Assembly (NCBI GenBank): GCA_017860295.1
Contig: JAFNAS010000008.1
Span: 62,001-126,000, forward strand
DNA from: Bacteroidota bacterium
GTDB taxonomy: Bacteria; Bacteroidota; Bacteroidia; Bacteroidales; Paludibacteraceae
Length of the DNA: 64,000 nucleotides
Reading direction: 5' to 3'
Shown in pieces: positions 58,765 through 64,000 of the stretch (the first letter of the stretch is position 1; the number at the start of each line of letters is the position of its first letter). A program made the translations under genes and the position numbers. The notes under the pieces were generated by a model. That model saw only the letters and a program-made list of their open reading frames with translations, ran no database searches and had not been told where the DNA came from.

Positions 58765-58806
58765 TCTTGGTATCCGAACAGTCGGATCGATTATCGGAAA
58801 GTAGTG

Positions 58807-59973
58807 CTAAAAGAAACGCAAACCCACTTTTACTCCCAACCAGCTTTTCAGGTTATACCGGCTATAAGTGTGGTCTGTAAACGAGTAGTGTGCCATGTCG
58901 GAATAGGTAGAGTTGTAATAGGAGCTACGCGTGTCGGTTGAAAGAAAATTATAGGTGAGCCCAACGATAAGAGATGTTTTGTTGCCGAGCTTCTGATCGA
59001 TGTTTACGCCGACCTTGTACAGAAAATTGTTTCGGAAATCGCCTTTTTTTACGATATGAGAGAATACTCCTTCAAAATCGAGCGCTGTTTTGCGTGCAAC
59101 GGAGCACGAAGTACCGATACCCCAACCGTATGTCCAGAGAGGTGCATTCAGGTTGTCGGGACGGATACCTGCCGTCAGTAACGTATATAGCTTTGAGGTA
59201 CCCGAACGAAAGGCGATATTGCTGTAAAACAGTTCGTCACCATAAATGTCGAGTTGATGGATCCCATTTTTTACGATATTGATAATTCCAATAGACGTGC
59301 CACATGAATCGGAAATATTGATGACTCCTATCTGACAACCTTTTACCCGTTTTGCTACGTTTACCAAACCTGCAATTTGCGTACCGTTTACGTTACGGGC
59401 ATAATTTGCAATACCGGCGATTTGTATGCTGGCGGAGTCGGCAGTATTTATGATACCCGTAATTTGGGCGTTTTTACCATGTTGCGCATTGTTTGCAATT
59501 CCCGCCATTTGAACACAATTCCCCTCTGTTTTGTTGTTTGCAATGCCAGCCATTTGTACGCCATCGATCTTTCGCGTGTTGTTTACGATTCCAGCCATCT
59601 GCACACCATCTACGCTGCCCGATTGGTTGAAAATACCGGATGCCTGAAATCCTTTTGTTTTGCCACCAACGATATTTCCGATTCCAGCCAGTTGGCAGGT
59701 TCCGGCATCGCGACGCTCCATGTTGAGCAGGCCTCCCATTTCAAAACCATCGACGCTGCGGATGGTTCCGGCCAGAATGTTGAATGAAACATGACAGTCA
59801 ACCTTGCCGGAAGATCTGCCATCCGTACCGATGTAGGGAAGAAAGGATAGTTGCATGGCTCTGCGAATCGAGTCGGATTCGTGTTTTTGAGTATTGATTG
59901 TTTGCGCGTTGCCTGTTTCGACAGCCAGAAAAGCAGACGCAAGAAGAACGGTCATTGTTGCTTTAAGCTTCAT
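58807..59973 (-). CDS. Short-repeat outer membrane protein (LA_2272-like surface-repeat family), paralogue without STN domain
   Basis: A 388-residue protein. Order: signal peptide (about 1-23), a short region with LSFLPYIGTDG, about 11 repeats of 14-16 residues with consensus xxGVQMAGIxNNxxx (about 74-236), and a C-terminal beta domain (about 237-388) ending LGVKVGLRFF, an outer-membrane-barrel type terminus. The C-terminal part (SGTSKLYTLLTAG, WTYGWGIGTS) aligns with that of the 610-residue neighbour, so they are paralogues. It has no STN domain. An ECF-type promoter motif lies 27-59 nt upstream. Function is unknown; a surface structure that responds to the neighbouring sigma factor is likely. 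Confidence 0.78.
   Translation of the reverse strand: MKLKATMTVLLASAFLAVETGNAQTINTQKHESDSIRRAMQLSFLPYIGTDGRSSGKVDCHVSFNILAGTIRSVDGFEMGGLLNMERRDAGTCQLAGIGNIVGGKTKGFQASGIFNQSGSVDGVQMAGIVNNTRKIDGVQMAGIANNKTEGNCVQMAGIANNAQHGKNAQITGIINTADSASIQIAGIANYARNVNGTQIAGLVNVAKRVKGCQIGVINISDSCGTSIGIINIVKNGIHQLDIYGDELFYSNIAFRSGTSKLYTLLTAGIRPDNLNAPLWTYGWGIGTSCSVARKTALDFEGVFSHIVKKGDFRNNFLYKVGVNIDQKLGNKTSLIVGLTYNFLSTDTRSSYYNSTYSDMAHYSFTDHTYSRYNLKSWLGVKVGLRFF
59266..59754 (-). repeat. Coding tandem repeat region of the paralogue
   Basis: About 11 imperfect repeats of 42-48 bp encode Q-(M/I)-A-G-I-x-N units. Purifying selection on protein pattern, not DNA identity, is evident because the nucleotide copies have diverged. 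Confidence 0.75.
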
Positions 59974-59999
59974 GAGATAGTTTATTTTGAATTATATCT

Positions 60000-60032
60000 C
60001 TATGACAACCTTAAAATAACATACCCCTATTG
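60000..60032 (-). promoter_or_regulatory. ECF-sigma-type promoter of the repeat paralogue
   Basis: On the minus strand GGGGT and GTC are 16 nt apart, inside the motif CARTAGGGGT-N12-GGTTGTCATAG. This spacing is typical of ECF promoters (-35, 16 nt, -10). An identical arrangement lies before the sigma gene. The predicted start would be about 22-25 nt before the ATG. Confidence 0.72.
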
Positions 60033-60067
60033 CATTGGTAAAAAAGTCTGATTATTTTTCAAAAATA

Positions 60068-61900
60068 CTACAAAAAGCGAAGTGCCACTTTTCCGCCGAT
60101 CCACGATTTCAGGCAGGTATTGTTGCCCACAATGTTGTTGGTGAGCGTGTAGGGCGCGATTGAGGAGTAGGCTTGCTGGTTGGCCTCGCTGTTTTTATAT
60201 ACCAGCATATTGTAGGCAACTCCGACGGCGACAGACAACCGGGAGGTGACTTTTCGGTCGATGCCGCAGTAAAGCTTGAAATGATTTCCGTTTTGCAGAA
60301 ACGTGCTCGAAGTGGCAAACTGGCGCACCGACAGATCGAAGTCGACAAGCATCTTCGGTGTCTTTCCCAACGACGTTCCGATGCCATAGCCCCACGTGAA
60401 CAATCTGTCGGGTGTATGTTTGGTGGCAACTCCGGCTTCAAAGAAGGTGTGGAATCGCTGTACTCCCGATCGGTAGGCAATGGTGGCAAACGACGATTCG
60501 TCAATGGATGCTTCCAGTCGGTGATAGCCCGACCTCACATAGCTGAATAGTCCGAGAGGAATGCCTGAGCATGAATCGGCAATGTTTATAACTCCCAGTT
60601 GCAGGTTTTTTACGTGCCGGGCAATATTAACTGCCGCAATTTGAACATTGCTTTTGCCTGCAATGTTAACCGCACCGGTAATTTGGGTTGTAGTGCTCTT
60701 CGGCGCAATATTTACCGCACCACTCAGCTGTACCGAAGATTCCTGCGCCATGTTGACCGCTCCTGAAATCTGCACTTTGCTTTCTTTTGCAATATTCATC
60801 GCTCCGCCCAACTGTACATCGGCTGTGTCGGTAGCGATATTTACTGCGCCCGATAGTTGAAGGGAGCTGTTTCGGGCAGAATTGAAAGCCCCTGCCACCT
60901 GCAGGGTTGCATTTTCAGATACGATGTTGGCTGCTCCTGCGGCTTGTACACCCGACGCGGTGCGTGCGACATTGAATGCTCCGGCTCCCTGAAATCCGGA
61001 TACCGTTCCTCCGACAATATTTCCCGCTCCGGCAAGCTGGCAACCGCTGGCATTGGTACGCACTATATTGATAGCGCCGCCTACTTCAAATTTGCGGATG
61101 GCATAAACATAACCCACCGTAAGATTGAGCGAGACATCGTTTTGCGTGTTACCGGTCAGCAAGGCATTCGTACTCACCATTGGAAACAGCGAAAACTGTA
61201 CTTTCCGGAAAATGGAATCGGTGAGGTTGGCCGTGTGGATTTTTAATTTACGGGGCAAAAGCCATTGTGGAATAAATTTAGATAAAGAGCTCTTTTTGCG
61301 ACGGTTTTCATCTAAATTTAGAGTCATCATGTGCAATGATGAACCGGACGATGCGGTTAACAGCAGGGTGTCGGCATAACCCTCCTTGCTGATCTGTAGG
61401 TTGGGAATAGGCTGTTTACGGGGAACTTCGATGCGAAAATAGCCGTGTTGGTCTGTGATTGCCGATAATGTCATTCTCTTGTCGTACACACTGGCATCGG
61501 CCACTTGCCGTCCGGTTTTTCTGTCGAATACATACCCCTCCAGAACGGTCGTTTTTGTTGATTTGTGGTCGTTGAGCGGTTTCAGGATGATATATTTTCC
61601 CCGTGTAATATACCCTACCTGGTTGTCGAAAATTTCGTCCAAAACAATTTTTACCGGCTTGTTTGTCGCTTTTAGAGTGGTTGTCTTTTGCACATTGACG
61701 GTTTTTGTGCTGTACGAGAAAACGCATCCCACCTGCTCCGATAGTTGATTCAGAATCTTTTCGATGGGTTGTTTGATTGCAGCCAATGTTACTCTGCGTT
61801 CAAGGTAGGAGTCGGATGTCGATTGGGCAGCGAGAAACTGCCATGAGGTTAGAAATAGGAGCGCGAAAAGTAGCTTTTTTCTGGTTGTAACTATCGACAT
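60068..61900 (-). CDS. STN- and carboxypeptidase-regulatory-domain outer membrane protein with short repeats (putative signal transducer)
   Basis: A 610-residue protein. Order: signal peptide (about 1-26), STN domain (about 36-107: TLAAIKQPIEKILNQLSEQ and YITRGKYIILKP), CarboxypepD_reg-like domain (about 118-195: LEGYVFDRKTGRQVADASV, HGYFRIEVP), linker, about 13 repeats of 13-15 residues with consensus VQLSGAVNIAxxS (about 271-456), and a C-terminal beta domain ending GGKVALRFL. STN domains normally sit in TonB-dependent receptors, where they contact FecR; here no plug or receptor barrel exists. The gene starts 5 nt after fecR, so it is likely the transducer of this sigma/anti-sigma pair. Confidence 0.82.
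   Translation of the reverse strand: MSIVTTRKKLLFALLFLTSWQFLAAQSTSDSYLERRVTLAAIKQPIEKILNQLSEQVGCVFSYSTKTVNVQKTTTLKATNKPVKIVLDEIFDNQVGYITRGKYIILKPLNDHKSTKTTVLEGYVFDRKTGRQVADASVYDKRMTLSAITDQHGYFRIEVPRKQPIPNLQISKEGYADTLLLTASSGSSLHMMTLNLDENRRKKSSLSKFIPQWLLPRKLKIHTANLTDSIFRKVQFSLFPMVSTNALLTGNTQNDVSLNLTVGYVYAIRKFEVGGAINIVRTNASGCQLAGAGNIVGGTVSGFQGAGAFNVARTASGVQAAGAANIVSENATLQVAGAFNSARNSSLQLSGAVNIATDTADVQLGGAMNIAKESKVQISGAVNMAQESSVQLSGAVNIAPKSTTTQITGAVNIAGKSNVQIAAVNIARHVKNLQLGVINIADSCSGIPLGLFSYVRSGYHRLEASIDESSFATIAYRSGVQRFHTFFEAGVATKHTPDRLFTWGYGIGTSLGKTPKMLVDFDLSVRQFATSSTFLQNGNHFKLYCGIDRKVTSRLSVAVGVAYNMLVYKNSEANQQAYSSIAPYTLTNNIVGNNTCLKSWIGGKVALRFL
60533..61090 (-). repeat. Coding tandem repeat region of the STN protein
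   Basis: About 13 imperfect 39-45-bp repeats encode Q-(L/I)-x-G-A-(V/F)-N-(I/V)-A units. Repeats near 60620-60850 are the most similar to each other. Confidence 0.75.
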
Positions 61901-61905
61901 GTTTG

Positions 61906-62898
61906 TTAGCGTAAAATATATCCGTTGCCGGATTTGGTAAGTTGTAATCCCAACGTCTCCGACAGTACGGATGCCATAGCATCGATGCGTTCATTATCAA
62001 AGGTAACGGTAATTGTATTTGTTCCAATAAGAGGATCTTTGATTGTAATGGCACCGGGATAGACGGCATTTATCTCTTTTACAGCTTCGCTCAAAGGGGT
62101 ATCCATAAATACGAACCGGTGTGTTTTGTAAGCATCGACATTGGGGTTGAGCATCGCCAGTTTGCGGAATTTTTTTGTTTGGTTATCGAAAATACCGGTT
62201 TCTCCCTGCCTGAGTGTAATGCCCGATTGATCCGTCGTAAAGAAGATCACCTCTCCTGTTTGCACAAAAACCTCTATTGTAGGGTTACCGGGGCGTGCTT
62301 TTACATTGAATGAGGTGCCGATGTCTTTAATTTGCGTCTCTCCGGCTTTGATTATCAATTGCTCCTCTTTCGCATGTTTTACCTGAATAAAGGCTTCGCC
62401 CGACAGTTGCAGCTCTTTTGTTTTCTTCTTTTTGTTTTCCGTTACGGCTATCGTAGTTTGACGGTTGAGGCATACCTGCACATTATCGCCGATGGTTTTG
62501 TTGACCGAAATGTCCGCAGAAGCAATGCTGTACTGCATGGTGTTTTTCTCCGAAAGCGACCAGAAATGGTAGCCTAACGAGGCAAACCCCAACACGAGAA
62601 CGAAGACCGCGGCCACTTTCATCCATGTCGATTGCATTCGGGGAAATGAGCGCGGTTTTGCAGGCACGGAGTCGATGGCTTGGGCTTTTACTTTCTCCCA
62701 TGCCTTCGCCTTGTCAACCTTTACATATTGGCACGAAGAGGCCGCTTTGTCGTTTAGCCACTTCACCTGCTCCACATAGCGCTTGTTGGCATCGTCCAGA
62801 GCCATCCATTCGTTCAACAGACGAATATCTTCTGGCGATGCTTCGTTTGCAAGGAATCGTGCAATAATGGGGTCAATATGTGTATCTTCTGCAATCAA
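61906..62898 (-). CDS. FecR-family anti-sigma factor (DUF4974 C-terminal domain)
   Basis: A 330-residue inner-membrane protein. The N-terminal anti-sigma region (about 8-80: IIARFLANEASPEDIRLLNEW) is cytoplasmic. One transmembrane helix (about 93-113, MKVAAVFVLVLGFASLGY) leads to the periplasmic FecR domain (about 120-235, with GEAFIQV, IKDIGTSFNVKA) and a DUF4974 domain (about 258-330: FVFMDTPLSEAVKEINAVY, ending GNGYILR), which resembles an STN fold. It inhibits or chaperones the sigma factor encoded just upstream. The only start codon before the conserved region is TTG at 62898, in the same frame as the sigma gene and 5 codons after its stop, an unusual arrangement. Confidence 0.93.
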   Translation of the reverse strand: MIAEDTHIDPIIARFLANEASPEDIRLLNEWMALDDANKRYVEQVKWLNDKAASSCQYVKVDKAKAWEKVKAQAIDSVPAKPRSFPRMQSTWMKVAAVFVLVLGFASLGYHFWSLSEKNTMQYSIASADISVNKTIGDNVQVCLNRQTTIAVTENKKKKTKELQLSGEAFIQVKHAKEEQLIIKAGETQIKDIGTSFNVKARPGNPTIEVFVQTGEVIFFTTDQSGITLRQGETGIFDNQTKKFRKLAMLNPNVDAYKTHRFVFMDTPLSEAVKEINAVYPGAITIKDPLIGTNTITVTFDNERIDAMASVLSETLGLQLTKSGNGYILR

Positions 62899-62910
62899 TG
62901 AATCGATAAA

Positions 62911-63486
62911 TTAAAAGTAAGAAAGTAATAGCCATATAAGCAACGGTAAATAATCGGATAGTTCGGTGCGCATGATGCGTAACGCTTTTCCCATATGATT
63001 CTCCACCGTTTTTACCGACAGGTTCAGTTGCGCGGCAATTTCGGCATACGACAGATTCTCGAACCGGCTTAGCGTAAACACCATCCTGCATTGCTGAGGC
63101 AACGATTCCACCGCGATACGGATCTTTTCGGCCAGTTCTTTTTCGATCATGCGCTGATAACCGTCGGGCGCTTCCACGTTGTTCTGATAGGTGATATATT
63201 CGAAATGGGACTGTTTTACCCGGTCGTGTTTTATTTTATTGAGGCACTGATTGTGCACTGCCTGATACAGATACGATTTTACCGAAATCTGAATATCCAG
63301 CTTGTCTCGCTTTTCCCAAAGTGTAATAAACGTGGATTGGACAACCTCTTCCGATTCGTCTATATCGTCGAGAAAAGAGTTGGCATAGTTGCACAAACGC
63401 TCGTAGTAATCGTCGAACAATTGTTCGAAGACTACCGAATCACCTTGTCGCAACGCCGCTACAATGTCTTTTCTCGGTTCAATCAC
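62911..63486 (-). CDS. RNA polymerase ECF sigma-70 factor (FecI-like, Bacteroidota type)
   Basis: A 191-residue alternative sigma factor. Region 2 spans about 22-90 (FEQLFDDYYERLCNYANSFL, SEEVVQSTFITLWEKRDKL), and region 4 spans about 125-175 (LPQQCRMVFTLSRFENLSYAEIAAQLNLSVKTVENHM, the helix-turn-helix for -35 contact). The start codon is GTG at 63486; no ATG exists between the upstream in-frame stop and region 2. A short hydrophobic tail (LLIWLLLSYF) ends the protein. Two promoters precede it: a primary-sigma type and an ECF type. It heads the operon with fecR and the STN protein. Confidence 0.94.
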   Translation of the reverse strand: MIEPRKDIVAALRQGDSVVFEQLFDDYYERLCNYANSFLDDIDESEEVVQSTFITLWEKRDKLDIQISVKSYLYQAVHNQCLNKIKHDRVKQSHFEYITYQNNVEAPDGYQRMIEKELAEKIRIAVESLPQQCRMVFTLSRFENLSYAEIAAQLNLSVKTVENHMGKALRIMRTELSDYLPLLIWLLLSYF

Positions 63487-63550
63487 GCTGAATGTCGGTT
63501 ACTTTATGATCGTAATAGTCTGCTTTGAACAGATAATCATATTTTTTTTG

Positions 63551-63581
63551 CAAAGGTACATATTAACGATTGCGACACAAA
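63551..63581 (-). promoter_or_regulatory. Primary-sigma promoter of the ECF operon
   Basis: TTTG (63578-63581), 19 nt, TACCTTTG (63551-63558): a perfect consensus promoter about 65 nt before the GTG start. It would supply basal sigma/anti-sigma. Confidence 0.8.
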
Positions 63582-63601
63582 AAATGGAAGTTCCTTTTCT
63601 A

Positions 63602-63634
63602 CTATGACAACCGCAGATGTTTTTACCCCTACTG
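63602..63634 (-). promoter_or_regulatory. ECF-sigma-type autoregulatory promoter
   Basis: The same bipartite motif as at 60000: GGGGT and GTC with exactly 16 nt between them, within CAGTAGGGGT-N12-GGTTGTCATAG. It lies upstream of the primary-sigma promoter and 116 nt before the sigma start. Confidence 0.72.
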
Positions 63635-63639
63635 ATTGT

Positions 63640-64000
63640 TGTTATTTTTTCTTTGTGCCACAACTTCGTGTGCACTTTCGCTTGACCGGATGAAATACTG
63701 TTGAAAAAAAGAACTATTTGTGCTTCATTTTCAACTTGTTTTATCGTTGTTTTTTACTTAACTTCCGATGGCTAAAAAACTATTAATCAATAACAAATAC
63801 TGATTGTATTTTTCGGAATAGCGCTGTCGGTTACGGCAGGGTGGAAGCGTGTCGCAGAAACAGACTTTTACGATGTTGCTTTGCTGAAAGTTGAATCGAT
63901 ATTATTGTATTTTTTTATGATTGCAAGCCGGTTACTGTGCGATAGTTGAAAGCCGTCATTATAGTCTGAGTTTTCTGACAAAATCTCTCTGTTTGAAAAA
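63640..64000. other. AT-rich end region without recognised genes
   Basis: No ORF with coding character, RNA gene, repeat or terminator is seen here, beyond T-rich stretches. It is probably the intergenic region between the sigma operon and a gene outside the window. Confidence 0.5.

Noticed and set aside
59266-61090. Regularly spaced DNA repeats that could suggest a CRISPR array or variable tandem repeat
   Set aside because: The repeats are in frame, diverged at DNA level, contiguous without spacers, and encode clear protein repeats.

Overview
The window is a compact stretch of chromosome from a member of the Bacteroidota, most probably the order Bacteroidales. The evidence is a SusC/SusD/SusE polysaccharide utilization locus (PUL), type IX secretion (T9SS) C-terminal sorting domains on two proteins, an ECF sigma/FecR pair, many Bacteroidota-only families (DUF3822, DUF6048, DUF6452, DUF4199), and promoters of the Bacteroidota primary-sigma type (TTTG, about 19-20 nt, TAnnTTTG) in front of several operons. 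The genus cannot be fixed from the sequence alone. There are no rRNA genes, insertion sequences, prophage or CRISPR arrays.

Layout. 1-2077: 3' end of ftsY, an esterase and a LolA-like protein. 2118-18798: a starch/maltodextrin PUL: two LacI-type operator palindromes, susC, susD, susE, a terminator, a T9SS-secreted GH13 amylase, a LacI regulator, a GH77 amylomaltase with two CBM20-like modules, an MFS maltodextrin-type transporter, a GH53 endo-galactanase-like lipoprotein and a GH13 lipoprotein. 18921-22305: DUF3467, a methyltransferase, a PLP trans-sulfuration enzyme and an HD hydrolase, all on the minus strand. 22430-22722: a tRNA-Pro/tRNA-Val unit. 22953-25202: LpxH-like phosphoesterase, DUF3822, rsmD. 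25188-34765 (minus): CNNM/CBS protein, lptC, an outer membrane protein, coaX, rplS, yebC, barrel and T9SS cargo proteins, dnaX. 34963-40450 (plus): TnpR-like protein, M13 peptidase, cytidylate-kinase-like protein, an uncharacterised lipoprotein, Nudix hydrolase. 40463-47559 (minus): a probable eight-gene envelope operon. 47631-50546: dolichyl-phosphate-type GT2, DUF4199, and a small redox operon (MarR, DUF6132, thioredoxin, ferredoxin). 50677-54605: ftsQ-ftsA-ftsZ-yqeY. 54831-56669: Ig-like lipoprotein. 56731-58659: trmD-DUF1294-argC. 58807-63486: ECF sigma, FecR anti-sigma, an STN-domain repeat outer membrane protein and a repeat paralogue.

How they work together. The PUL is a complete route from extracellular starch to cytoplasmic glucose units: secreted and surface amylases, SusCDE capture and TonB-driven import, a second GH13, MFS import and GH77 disproportionation, probably controlled by the LacI protein encoded inside it.

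The most unusual module is the sigma/FecR operon at the right end. The STN signalling domain is fused to a short-repeat outer membrane barrel instead of a TonB-dependent receptor, and a bipartite ECF-type promoter motif with identical 33-nt geometry occurs in front of both the sigma gene and the repeat paralogue. This suggests a self-amplifying two-promoter regulon. A second notable feature is an A11 tract in dnaX; slippage there in either direction runs into an immediate stop and would give a short, gamma-like clamp-loader subunit.
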